NCBI RefSeq assembly: GCF_000805675.1
Contig: NZ_JSEF01000011.1
Span: forward strand, 1 to 40,498
Direction of reading: 5' to 3'
Length of the DNA: 40,498 bases
Origin: Corynebacterium minutissimum
GTDB taxonomy: Bacteria; Actinomycetota; Actinomycetes; Mycobacteriales; Mycobacteriaceae
Part shown: positions 15,296 through 23,054 of the stretch, piece by piece
How the letters are laid out: each line of letters opens with the position of its first letter
Position numbering within the stretch: the stretch's first letter is position 1
The notes under the pieces: model-generated
The model's database searches: none
What the model saw: the letters and a program-made list of their open reading frames with translations, nothing else
What the model was told of the DNA's origin: nothing
Position numbers and translations under genes: made by a program

Positions 15296-17068
15296 CTACA
15301 TACGGGGATATACCGATACTGCGTCTTGATTGAGACGGCAGCGCACCGAGGCGCCCGGCGCGGGCTCGCCCGCAACCCCGCTGACACGCACGCGTTGGGG
15401 GCCGGTTTGAGCGAGCACGATGCCGCCGCCTACTGCGGCAACTGCCTGCAGGGAGAGCTCGCCAGCCGCATCTGCGTAGAGCGCGGTGGGTGGGAAGGCT
15501 ACCCACGCAGATCCGTCATCCACGTCGGGGGCGGGGAGAGCAATCTCACCGGCGGTGCAGACTCCATCTGCCACGGTTCCTTCAAGAAGGTTAAGACCCG
15601 CGAGGGAGGCCACGAAGGCGTTGGGAGGCTGGGCGAGCAGGTCCTGTGCGTAGCCCTGAGCAGTGATGGAACCGCCTTCCATGACGAGGATGTCGGTGGC
15701 CAGGGCACTGATGTCGTGGAGGTTGTGCGTGACCAGCACGGTAGTGCGGTCGGGCGCGGTGACCGAGAGGAGGTGGCGCCATCGGGCGGCTGACTCGACA
15801 TCCATAGCAGCGAAAGGTTCGTCGAGTACGAGGACCTCTGGGCGCGCAGCGAGCGCGCGTAGTAGTGCCACCTGGGCTGCTTGCCCGCCGGATAGTTCGC
15901 GCACGTAGTTCAAATTCTCCAGCCCGGCATGGCCCAGGAGCTCTTCTGTGCGTGCATCGTCCTTGGTCACCATGGACAGTGCTTGTCGTACCGTCGCGGT
16001 GGGCGGAAGACCGGGGTTCTGGGTGAGCATCACCACGCGGTCTGCGGAGACCGTGGCGCCCCGAAGGCGACCTGAGAGGAAACGCATGAGGGTGGTCTTA
16101 CCAGCACCGTTAGGGCCCACCACGGCGGTGATTGTCCCTCCCCGGAAGGTCACGTCGTGGGGGCCCGCGACGAGGCTTACCTCTCGTGGACTCTGCACAG
16201 GTGCCGTGAGCGCGCGGAGGGACTCAGTGTTCATAGGGGAGAGCGTGCGGGCGACTGCCTCACGGTGCCGGCGGAGCAGCGAGGGCACGCCTGCTGCAGC
16301 CAGGAGGAGAACTGCCAGTGCGATGAGGATGGCAGAAAGTGCATAGGCGGTGTCGGCGCTGACCTCGCGTTCGAGGTAGATGCCGCTGGACATTGTGCGG
16401 GTGATACCAGGCATCGAGCCCGCGAAAGTGATGGTGGTGCCGAATTCACCGAGTGAACGCGCACAGGCCAAGGCGGCGCCTGTGAGGACAGCTGGGGCGA
16501 TGGCGGGCGCGGTGATGTGCCGCAGAATCTCGCCTGGGCGCATGCCGACGCCACGCGCGCTCGCCACAACCTCATGATCAAGCTGGCGCAGGGCGGAATC
16601 GACGGCCACGACCACGAAGGGCAAGGTGACGAAGATATGCGCTACCACCACTCCCGCGAAGGCGAAGGCCACGCGAATCTCAGCGGCTTCGAGCAGGGGG
16701 CCCACGAGGCCGCGTCGCCCCAAAAGGGCGGTGAGGGCCAAACCACCCACCACCGGCGGCAGCGCCAGTGGCAGATAGACCACCAGCCGCACGAGGTGCG
16801 CAGTGCGGTGCAGCTGCTGTAGCCACAGTGCCAAGCAGGTTCCGAGAAGAGTGGAGAGAATCGTGGCGAGCGCAGCTGAGCTCAGCGTGATGCGAAGGAG
16901 GTCTTGAGTGGCTGGCGCGCGGAGAGTCTCCGGGAGTTGTCCCCAGGGGACGCGGAGCCCTAATGCCAGGATGGGGGCAACGATGTAGACGGCGGCGAGG
17001 GCGCCGACAGCAACTACCGCCCACGGCACGCGGGGGTGTTGTTCACGCAGATCAAGAGAGGTGTTCAT
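15296..17068 (-). CDS. modBC: Fused molybdate ABC transporter permease-ATPase (ModB-ModC)
   Basis: One 590-residue chain joins both inner components of a molybdate (or tungstate) importer. Residues 1-265 are a ModB-type permease with about six helices and an EAA loop (ASARGVGMRPGEIL, about 169-182). Residues about 295-490 are an ABC ATPase with Walker A GPNGAGKT (318-325), signature LSGGQ (392-396), Walker B VLVLDEP (412-418) and switch His448. The C-terminal 100 residues resemble a TOBE/Mop-like regulatory domain. The frame is continuous through the linker, so the fusion is real, not a sequencing artefact visible here. Its ATG follows the modA stop directly (TAAATG). Molybdate specificity rests on ModA and the nearby Moco genes. 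Confidence 0.9.
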   Translation of the reverse strand: MNTSLDLREQHPRVPWAVVAVGALAAVYIVAPILALGLRVPWGQLPETLRAPATQDLLRITLSSAALATILSTLLGTCLALWLQQLHRTAHLVRLVVYLPLALPPVVGGLALTALLGRRGLVGPLLEAAEIRVAFAFAGVVVAHIFVTLPFVVVAVDSALRQLDHEVVASARGVGMRPGEILRHITAPAIAPAVLTGAALACARSLGEFGTTITFAGSMPGITRTMSSGIYLEREVSADTAYALSAILIALAVLLLAAAGVPSLLRRHREAVARTLSPMNTESLRALTAPVQSPREVSLVAGPHDVTFRGGTITAVVGPNGAGKTTLMRFLSGRLRGATVSADRVVMLTQNPGLPPTATVRQALSMVTKDDARTEELLGHAGLENLNYVRELSGGQAAQVALLRALAARPEVLVLDEPFAAMDVESAARWRHLLSVTAPDRTTVLVTHNLHDISALATDILVMEGGSITAQGYAQDLLAQPPNAFVASLAGLNLLEGTVADGVCTAGEIALPAPDVDDGSAWVAFPPTALYADAAGELSLQAVAAVGGGIVLAQTGPQRVRVSGVAGEPAPGASVRCRLNQDAVSVYPRM

Positions 17069-17788
17069 TTAGTCAACCGGGGTAAAGCCATACTTTTGCC
17101 ACTCGGCGTCAAAGCCATCGTCTAGAAGATCCAAGACCGCTTGTGCTTCATCGCGACGAGGTGAGGCGGCCACTACGGCGCCGAGGATTTCGTTGGGGAA
17201 GTCTTCGGCGCCATCAATGGGGATGGCTTCCACATCATCGCTGGATGTGGCGTCGGTGGCGTAGACCATACCGGCATCGGCTTCCCCGGAGGCTACTTTA
17301 CCGAGGACGTTGGCGACTTGGGATTCCAGGGAATAAGGCTCCACGTTGAGCCCCTTGGCTGCAAGAATCTTCGCCGACAATGCACCGCAGGGTACTTGGG
17401 CATCACAGAGGACGAGGCGCGTGGAGGCATCAATGTCCTCGATAGTCTCCAGTCCGGCGGGGTTGCCCTTGGGCACCACCATGACCATCGTGTTGGTAGC
17501 CAGTACCTCTGGCTTGTCGACATCGCCGTGTGATACGGCTCTATCCATCGTGGCCGCAGAAGCGGTGATGAGGAGGTCGGCCGGGGCGCCGTCGTAAAGC
17601 TGCTGCACCAACCCCGAGGAACCACCGTTGTTGATAGCCAGGTCAATGTCGGTGCGCGCAGCCAAGTCATCGTTGATAAGTCGCGTTGAGGATGCTGCGA
17701 AGACCGAAAGCGGCTTATCCACTGGCTGCGCGGTGCACCCAGCAAGGCTGAGCGCGGCGGCGAGGATGGGGAGGATAAAACGGCGCAT
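17069..17788 (-). CDS. modA: Molybdate-binding lipoprotein ModA
   Basis: The 239-residue protein begins with a lipoprotein signal peptide whose lipobox is L15-A-G-C18, so it is membrane-anchored outside the cell. The type II periplasmic-binding fold follows with ModA landmarks: SVFAASSTRLINDD, NNGGSSGLVQQL (anion-binding region), ADLLITASAATMDRA and AGMVYATDA. It delivers molybdate to the ModBC fusion encoded immediately downstream. The Shine-Dalgarno is weak, but the DUF2249 gene ends only 11 bases upstream, so translation may be coupled. It supplies molybdenum for the Moco pathway encoded at 20674-24161. Confidence 0.92.
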   Translation of the reverse strand: MRRFILPILAAALSLAGCTAQPVDKPLSVFAASSTRLINDDLAARTDIDLAINNGGSSGLVQQLYDGAPADLLITASAATMDRAVSHGDVDKPEVLATNTMVMVVPKGNPAGLETIEDIDASTRLVLCDAQVPCGALSAKILAAKGLNVEPYSLESQVANVLGKVASGEADAGMVYATDATSSDDVEAIPIDGAEDFPNEILGAVVAASPRRDEAQAVLDLLDDGFDAEWQKYGFTPVD

Positions 17789-17799
17789 GCCCGCTTACT

Positions 17800-18060
17800 T
17801 TACGCGGTGCGGGTGAACTTAATGTGGACGTCCTCTGGTTCCTTCTTGAGGTACTCCAGCTCGAAGCGTTCTTCGCGCTGCTCGATTTCTGTGAGTAGCG
17901 GCAGCGGATCGTGTGGGGCAATAAGGATCATGGCTTCGCCGACGTTGAGTGTTCCCAGCGCGCCGTGGATGGCGCCGTGGCGGACGGCGTGGGGAATCTC
18001 TGAGGCGTTGAGGGTGGGGAGGCTGGTGCCCTTGGAGGAGTCGAAGATTGGCAGGTTCAT
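17800..18060 (-). CDS. DUF2249 domain protein
   Basis: The 86-residue protein consists of a single DUF2249 domain: EIPHAVRHGAIHGALGTLNVGEAMILIAPHDPLPLL then FELEYLKKEPEDVHIKFTR. Related domains have a TusA-like fold and often occur with denitrification or NO-metabolism genes; the biochemical role is not established. A longer open frame runs upstream, but AAAGGA before this ATG and the domain boundary fix the start. It is the first gene of a minus-strand unit with modA and modBC, and it is divergent from the nitrite reductase operon across a 73-base shared promoter region. Conserved His24, His28 and His50 could bind metal (inference). Confidence 0.85.
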   Translation of the reverse strand: MNLPIFDSSKGTSLPTLNASEIPHAVRHGAIHGALGTLNVGEAMILIAPHDPLPLLTEIEQREERFELEYLKKEPEDVHIKFTRTA

Positions 18061-18115
18061 GGTTGTGGTCCTTTCCGTCACACGCGGCGGTACGCGTTGC
18101 CGCTCACGATGCCAA

Positions 18116-18130
18116 TTTACTACGATTAAA
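18116..18130 (+). promoter_or_regulatory. Nitrite reductase operon promoter with small inverted repeat
   Basis: The -10 candidate TACGAT (18121-18126) ends 7 bases before the GTG start of the 12-helix protein, consistent with a leaderless message. TTTA-N7-TAAA (18116-18130) overlaps it and could be part of an ArnR or other operator. The whole divergent intergenic region is 73 bases. Confidence 0.35.
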
Positions 18131-18133
18131 GCC

Positions 18134-19324
18134 GTGAAAAAAGATGTGAACCTGCTCGATGTCTCCCTTGCCGCTCGCCGGCGTTGGCACACCACAGCTT
18201 TCGCGTTGGTAGCCTTCTGGATTCTCGCGGGCATCGGGCTCACCATCGCCGGTTCCCTTGGCGCCCCGGTGGTGTGGTGGGATCTCATCCACCCCTTCAC
18301 CATTGGTGCGCTCACCACCGCCATCGTGGTCTATTCCACGCACTTTACTGAGGCACTCACCCGCACCCCGGCGGCGAACTACCGCGGTGTTGCCACGCGC
18401 GTGGCCGCCATCCAGCTGGGACTGGTGCTCCTCCTTGTCGACCGCGCGGGCTATGACTGGGGCGCGCTTGCCGACGCCTCCTCCGTCCTCCTCATCCTCA
18501 CCCTCACATGGCACGCGTGGGCGCTGTGGCAGAAGCTACGCGGCTCGCTGTCCGGTTCCTTCGCGCTCACCGTGCCCTTCTATCTGGCTGCGGCGGGCTT
18601 CATGGTGAGCGCGATCGGTGTTGTTCTTCTCGCCGCACACGGCGTGGGCAACTATTCATTGCTCGTCGCCGCGCACTCGCGCGGGATGGTGTGGGGCTTC
18701 GCTCTGCTCACCATCCTGGGAACCGTGGTGACCTTGCTGCCCACGCTGACCCGCACGCCGATTTCGCCCACCGCGCGTTCTCGCTGTACCCGCGCGCTCA
18801 TCGTGCACTGTGCTGGGCTCGCTGTGGCCATGGGGCTAGAGGCCGCAGGGCTGACCCGCGTCGCCGGTGTAGCCCAGCTGCTTGTGGTCGTAGCGGGGGT
18901 TCTCATCATCCAGCCAGTGCTCGCGGGTGCGCTGGCCGGCAGGATGTCCACGGCGAGCATGTCCGCCATGGCGGGGCTGGTGTGGATGCTGGCCCTCTGT
19001 GCGGGCGATGCCGTTGCCAGCGCCATGGGTGCCTATCCCCGCGCAGTCACGCTGTTGCTCATGCCCGCCTTTGTCGGCGCAGGGTTATTGCAGCTGGTCA
19101 CGGGGGTCCTTCACCACATGCTGCCCATCCTGGCGCGCGCCCGGCGCACCGAGCGTGCTGGCTGCATGCGCCTGGGGTTGATCAACGTGGGTGGCTTGGC
19201 CTGCCTGCTGGGGATTCCGGTGGTGCACGCTGCCGGGCTTATCATGATGGGGCTAGGCCTCATCGCTAACGTCGCGGTCCTTATTTGGGCCGTGGTTTCT
19301 ACCAAAGGAGAAGTTCATGTCTAG
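18134..19324 (+). CDS. 12-helix membrane protein, heme-copper oxidase subunit I / NnrS-like
   Basis: The 396-residue protein has about 12 predicted transmembrane helices and no large soluble domain. Histidines recur at membrane positions: His53 and His70 (helix 2), His127, His181 (AAHSRGMVWGF followed by LGTVVTLLPTL), His225, His327-His328 (VLHHMLP) and His365. Twelve helices with His in helices 2, 6, 7 and 10 recall heme-copper oxidase subunit I and NnrS, the NO-protective heme/copper protein. The canonical full set of CuB and heme ligands cannot be assigned by eye. It overlaps nirK by 8 bases (ATGTCTAG) and surely works with it. Possible roles are electron transfer, heme/copper delivery or NO handling; none is proven. 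GTG start, with a -10 box 7 bases upstream. Confidence 0.72.
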   Translation: MKKDVNLLDVSLAARRRWHTTAFALVAFWILAGIGLTIAGSLGAPVVWWDLIHPFTIGALTTAIVVYSTHFTEALTRTPAANYRGVATRVAAIQLGLVLLLVDRAGYDWGALADASSVLLILTLTWHAWALWQKLRGSLSGSFALTVPFYLAAAGFMVSAIGVVLLAAHGVGNYSLLVAAHSRGMVWGFALLTILGTVVTLLPTLTRTPISPTARSRCTRALIVHCAGLAVAMGLEAAGLTRVAGVAQLLVVVAGVLIIQPVLAGALAGRMSTASMSAMAGLVWMLALCAGDAVASAMGAYPRAVTLLLMPAFVGAGLLQLVTGVLHHMLPILARARRTERAGCMRLGLINVGGLACLLGIPVVHAAGLIMMGLGLIANVAVLIWAVVSTKGEVHV

Positions 19325-20687
19325 CGCGCCTGCTCAGGCCCCCGAGACAAAGAAGTGGGCCGCATGGCTCATTATTATCCTCGCGCTCGTCGCGGTGATT
19401 GGGTTGGCGGTGATGAATTCCACGACGGCGCAGCGCGGCGCCACCTCAGCCGCGCCTGCCGACGCCACCACGATCGACGTTTCCGTCGACGGCATGTCCT
19501 TCGTCCCCAACTCCGTAGACGTTCCGGCCGGAACCCACCTCGTGGTGAACTTCACCAACACTGGCGACCAAGTCCACGACCTGAAAATTGGTTCAGCCGA
19601 AACCAATCGCGTCGACCCAGGTGACAGCGTGCAGATCGATGCCGGTATCATCACTGAATCCGTCGAAGGCTATTGCACCATTGCTGGCCACAAGATTCAG
19701 GGCATGACCTTCATGGTCAACGTCACGGATGCCCCAGCAGATGGTTCCCACATGGCCTCCGGCCACAACCACGGCGTGGTTGCCCCCGCAAATGTGCCGT
19801 CCCTTGCTGAGCGCATGGCACCGCGTGAGGATTTCGAGGCCTTCGACCCAGTCCTGAAGCCAGCGAAAGGCACAGTCCACGAGGAAACGTGGACCATGAC
19901 GGAAGAAGAGGTTGAGGTCGCTCCTGGTGTGCGCCAAACGCGCTGGCTCTTCAACGGCCAAGCACCGGGCCCTACACTGCGCGGCACGGTGGGCGATACC
20001 TTCCGCATCACCATTAAGAACGAAGGTTCCATGGGCCACTCGGTGGACTTCCACGCAGGTGAGGTGACCCCAAACGAGGCCATGAAGACCATCCAGCCGG
20101 GCGAGTCCTTGACCTATGAGTTCGTGGCTCACCGCGCAGGTGCGTGGATGTATCACTGTTCCACCATGCCAATGAGCCTGCATATTGCCAATGGCATGGC
20201 CGGTGCGGTCATCATTGATCCGAAGGGCGAGGATGCGCTTTCCGACGTCGACGCGGAATACCTCCTCACCTCCGCCGAAGTTTTCCTCGCCGCAGAGGGC
20301 AGCGAGGCTGAGGGCGCGGACCCGCAGCGCGTGAGCGATGGCTCCTATGACCTCACCTCCTTTAACTACTACCCAAATCAGTACGACGACGGCCTCGCCC
20401 CGTTGCATGCGAAGGTGGGCGATACGGTGCGTATTTGGCTGGTGAATTTAGGCCCGGATCTGCCGCTGAGCTTCCACGTCGTGGGCGAGATCTTCGATAC
20501 CGTCTACAAGGAAGGTGCATACCTTCTGCAGGATGCCGAGGACTCCGGTTCGCAGGCCGTTGACCTTCTCCCGGCACAGGGCGGCTTCGTGGAAATGACC
20601 TTCAACGAGCCGGGCACCTACTCCTTTGTCAACCACATCATGACTAATGCGGAAAAGGGCCAGCACGGACAGATCATCGTTGAGTAG
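19317..20687 (+). CDS. nirK: Membrane-anchored three-cupredoxin copper nitrite reductase (NO-forming)
   Basis: The 456-residue protein reduces nitrite to NO outside the membrane. A helix at about 15-33 anchors it. Domain 1 (about 50-137) is an extra cupredoxin with a full type 1 copper set: His87, Cys120, His125, Met130. Domains 2 and 3 (about 180-456) are a NirK core: type 1 ligands His241, Cys281, His289, Met294; type 2 ligands His246, His280 and His440 (VNHIM); catalytic Asp244 and His387 (SFHVVG). An added N-terminal cupredoxin is known in Hyphomicrobium nitrite reductase. Here it would act as a tethered electron donor. AAAGGAG precedes the ATG, which lies within the end of the upstream membrane gene. 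The stop overlaps convergent mobA by 14 bases. A generic multicopper oxidase is less likely given the Asp-His pair. Confidence 0.88.
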   Translation: MSSAPAQAPETKKWAAWLIIILALVAVIGLAVMNSTTAQRGATSAAPADATTIDVSVDGMSFVPNSVDVPAGTHLVVNFTNTGDQVHDLKIGSAETNRVDPGDSVQIDAGIITESVEGYCTIAGHKIQGMTFMVNVTDAPADGSHMASGHNHGVVAPANVPSLAERMAPREDFEAFDPVLKPAKGTVHEETWTMTEEEVEVAPGVRQTRWLFNGQAPGPTLRGTVGDTFRITIKNEGSMGHSVDFHAGEVTPNEAMKTIQPGESLTYEFVAHRAGAWMYHCSTMPMSLHIANGMAGAVIIDPKGEDALSDVDAEYLLTSAEVFLAAEGSEAEGADPQRVSDGSYDLTSFNYYPNQYDDGLAPLHAKVGDTVRIWLVNLGPDLPLSFHVVGEIFDTVYKEGAYLLQDAEDSGSQAVDLLPAQGGFVEMTFNEPGTYSFVNHIMTNAEKGQHGQIIVE

Positions 20688-21243
20688 TCTGGCGGGCCTG
20701 CCTGCGGGCGCGCAATTCGTCGACGGTATCGATGTCACGCACGGCTTCCGTTCCCGCAACGTGCACGACGTTCTCGGCTAGGCGCAGCAGACGCATGACG
20801 GGCTGATTGCGCGGATCGCCAAGCTCACCCAGGGCTTTCTGCAGCGCTTCGGTGCGCCAGAGCGCGCAGAGAGGCTGCAGGTGGCCGTCGAGAGTAGCAA
20901 CGGCGACGTCAGCGTCGGAATCCTCGACGGCCGCGGCCAGCGCTGGGAGCATCTGCGGGGAATCAGGGGCGTCGACCGCCAAGACGGCCGTGGTACTGAG
21001 AGAGAGGTTGGAGAGAGCCGCGTGACCTGCCGCAATACCCGCTACCGGCCCGCCGAAGAGGGGAGACTCGCAGACCTGGGGCATGCCGAGTCGGTAGGGC
21101 GAGACCACTGCGGTGGGCATGCCGTAAGGAAGTTGGCGCACCAGGCGGTCGATGAGGCGCTCGCCGGCGAGAATGACGCTGGCTTTGTCCACACCGCCCA
21201 TCCGGGTGCCGCGCCCACCGGCCAGTATGATGACGCCGCGCAA
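20674..21243 (-). CDS. mobA: Molybdenum cofactor guanylyltransferase
   Basis: The 189-residue nucleotidyltransferase adds GMP to molybdopterin to form the bis-MGD-type cofactor. The N terminus LAGGRGTRMGGVDKA is the GTP-binding signature, and GGPVAGIAAG plus AVDAPDSP fit the MobA fold. In some actinobacteria such genes instead act as CTP-type enzymes; sequence alone does not exclude that. The start is TTG: AGGAGGG, inside the last codons of moaC, lies 6 bases upstream, so it is coupled to moaC (2-base gap). Its 3' end overlaps nirK by 14 bases with no terminator between them. Confidence 0.88.
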   Translation of the reverse strand: MRGVIILAGGRGTRMGGVDKASVILAGERLIDRLVRQLPYGMPTAVVSPYRLGMPQVCESPLFGGPVAGIAAGHAALSNLSLSTTAVLAVDAPDSPQMLPALAAAVEDSDADVAVATLDGHLQPLCALWRTEALQKALGELGDPRNQPVMRLLRLAENVVHVAGTEAVRDIDTVDELRARRQARQTTQR

Positions 21244-21245
21244 GA

Positions 21246-21734
21246 CTAGCCCTCCTGCGCGCCGGGCAACTCACGGGACCAGTCACCGGAGCGCCCGCCG
21301 GACTTGGCGGTGATGCCGCAGCGCCGAATGTAGGCGGAGCGATCCACGCCTTTGACCATGTCAATGAGTGCTAGAGCGGCAATGTTAACGGCCGTGAGCG
21401 CTTCCATCTCCACGCCGGTGCGGTCAGCTGTGCGCACGGTGGCCTCGATGAACACATGGTCGCCGCGTAGCTCAATGTCCACGGCACAGCCATGCACACC
21501 GATGGTGTGGGCTAGTGGCAGAAGGTCCGGGACCTTCTTGGCGGCGGCAATGCCGGCCACGCGGGCCACAGCGAGGACGTCACCTTTGGGCACGCTGCCC
21601 TCGCGCAGCGCGGTGAGGACCTCCGAGGAACAGGCCACCTCACCTTGGGCGGTGGCAGTGCGCACCGTAGGGTTCTTTTCTGTCACGTCCACCATGTAGG
21701 CGGAGCCGGCGTTGTTGAGATGAGTGAACTTCAT
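21246..21734 (-). CDS. moaC: Cyclic pyranopterin monophosphate synthase
   Basis: The 162-residue enzyme acts with MoaA to convert GTP to cyclic pyranopterin monophosphate. Signatures include MVDVTEKNPTVRTATA near the N terminus, LLPLAHTIGVHGCAVDIEL, and GVEMEALTAVNIAALALIDMVKGVD with the C-terminal KSGGRSG. The start MKFTHLNN is chosen because an AAAGGAA lies about 10 bases upstream and it matches the family N terminus; an in-frame ATG upstream would add 16 unlikely residues. The 113-base gap from moeA contains the long inverted repeat at 21768-21836, which would be in the moaC leader. Confidence 0.95.
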   Translation of the reverse strand: MKFTHLNNAGSAYMVDVTEKNPTVRTATAQGEVACSSEVLTALREGSVPKGDVLAVARVAGIAAAKKVPDLLPLAHTIGVHGCAVDIELRGDHVFIEATVRTADRTGVEMEALTAVNIAALALIDMVKGVDRSAYIRRCGITAKSGGRSGDWSRELPGAQEG

Positions 21735-21767
21735 GGTGTCAGGGTTCCTTTCCTGGTGTGGGACTAA

Positions 21768-21836
21768 CCCTAACTGACGCAAAGTTTCACCACCTGAACT
21801 CGCCGGGTTCTAGCGAGAAATCTGCGTCAGTTAGGG
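21768..21836 (-). promoter_or_regulatory. Structured inverted repeat between moeA and moaC
   Basis: A perfect 14-bp inverted repeat (21768-21781 / 21823-21836) encloses 41 bases that fold into two adjacent small hairpins: CTCGC/GCGAG (21799-21803 / 21813-21817) and TTCA/TGAA (21786-21789 / 21795-21798). The result is a three-way junction in the RNA. It begins 11 bases after the moeA stop and ends 33 bases before moaC. No T-run follows it on the minus strand. It may be a leader control element, an RNA-processing hairpin or a miniature mobile repeat. Confidence 0.75.
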
Positions 21837-21847
21837 CCCCTTTTCGC

Positions 21848-23038
21848 TCAGTAGGGATAGACGTCAAGCGTGTCCCCGGCGCTGAGGGAGTCGGTGATGA
21901 GTGCGAAAGCATTCGTGCCGAGTAGGGCGCCGACGTGATGGCTGCGCATCCGGGGGCCCGGGGGTGGGGCTGCGGTGACCGTGCCGTCGAGAATGAGATG
22001 GCAGGGCTGGATGAGGGGATGTGAGGCCGTGGGGAAATCGGCCGCAGCAGTGGCGGTGAGGTGTGGCCGGTCCAGAGCGCTTTGCGGTCGGGGCAATCCA
22101 GCAAGAGTTCGCAGCAGTGGGGTGAGGTAGAGATGCGCGGAGACAAAAGCCGCGACAGGGTTGCCGGGCAGACACACGACGGGCACCTCGTTCCACAACG
22201 CGTGGCCTTGTGGCGCGCCGGGGCGCTGGTCCACGTGACCGAACCAGGGGCGTTCGCCGTGCTCGGTGAGCACATCACGTACAACGTCGAAGGCCCCGGC
22301 GGACACTCCGCCCGTGGTGACGATGAGATCGGAACCGGTGGCTCCTTGCGTAGCGCTTTCGAAGATTCCTCGCAGCTCATTTGGATCATCGCCGCAGCAC
22401 AGCCGGGTGATGTCGCAGGTTCCGGTGGCGTGAAGGATGGCCTCGAGCATGGGGCCGTTGGAATCGGGCAGTTGGCCGTTAAGAAGCTCCTCGCCGGTGG
22501 CAATGACAGTGATGCGCGGGACGCGGTAGAGCTCGGCGGAAGTGATGCCGGAGGATAAAAGGGTAGCGAGGAGCGGGGCATCGATGAAACTGGAGGATTG
22601 GGTAATCTCCTCACCGCACGCGATATGGGAGCCGCGGCGGCGAATGTGGGACCGGGCAGGCACGCGATGGATGGTGATAGTCTCCGGAAGCGGGCCGGGG
22701 CCAGGGGAGATGTCCGTATCTTCGACGGGGATGACCAGTCCGTCAAAGCCCTCAGGGATTGCCCCACCCGTCATGATGCGCACGGCTGTGCCAGGCTCCG
22801 GAGTGCGCGGCGCAGCACCAGCGGGTACGTCACCGACGACCTTGAGCGTGCACGGCTTATCCAAGGGTGGGGTAAGAAAACCATCCATCGCGGAATTGTC
22901 CTGCGGTGGGATAGCACGGCGGGCGGTGACAGTCTGAGCGAGCACTCGTCCTGCGTGCACGGAGCTTTGTTCCGTCGACACGGGGCGGATAAGGGTATGC
23001 AGGCGTGAGAAGTAGTCCTCGATACTCGTGCCAGGCAT
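21848..23038 (-). CDS. moeA: Molybdopterin molybdenumtransferase
   Basis: The 396-residue enzyme inserts molybdate into adenylylated molybdopterin. The MoeA core shows the active DNSAMDGF motif, RIMTGGAIPEG and TTGGVSAGAFDVV, and LPGNPVAAFVS. A C-terminal beta-barrel domain ends the protein. The start MPGTSIEDYF is favoured: AGGTG lies 8 bases upstream; the ATG two codons earlier is an alternative. It follows moaA by 16 bases. With moaA, moaC and mobA it covers the first, insertion and nucleotidyl steps; moaD, moaE and mogA are not in the window. Confidence 0.93.
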   Translation of the reverse strand: MPGTSIEDYFSRLHTLIRPVSTEQSSVHAGRVLAQTVTARRAIPPQDNSAMDGFLTPPLDKPCTLKVVGDVPAGAAPRTPEPGTAVRIMTGGAIPEGFDGLVIPVEDTDISPGPGPLPETITIHRVPARSHIRRRGSHIACGEEITQSSSFIDAPLLATLLSSGITSAELYRVPRITVIATGEELLNGQLPDSNGPMLEAILHATGTCDITRLCCGDDPNELRGIFESATQGATGSDLIVTTGGVSAGAFDVVRDVLTEHGERPWFGHVDQRPGAPQGHALWNEVPVVCLPGNPVAAFVSAHLYLTPLLRTLAGLPRPQSALDRPHLTATAAADFPTASHPLIQPCHLILDGTVTAAPPPGPRMRSHHVGALLGTNAFALITDSLSAGDTLDVYPY

Positions 23039-23054
23039 TGTCATTGCACCTAAT

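Noticed and set aside
14481..20687. Remnants of narKGHJI
   Set aside because: All frames in the interval are accounted for by other intact genes; no nar-like fragment is recognisable.
21768..21836. Known Moco riboswitch
   Set aside because: The fold and Moco context invited the idea, but I could not match the conserved sequence of the described Moco RNA motif, so it is reported only as an unassigned structured element.
21787..22767. 326-codon minus-strand open frame inside moeA
   Set aside because: It is an alternative frame of moeA, rich in Ser/Pro/Arg, without a domain; moeA itself is complete.
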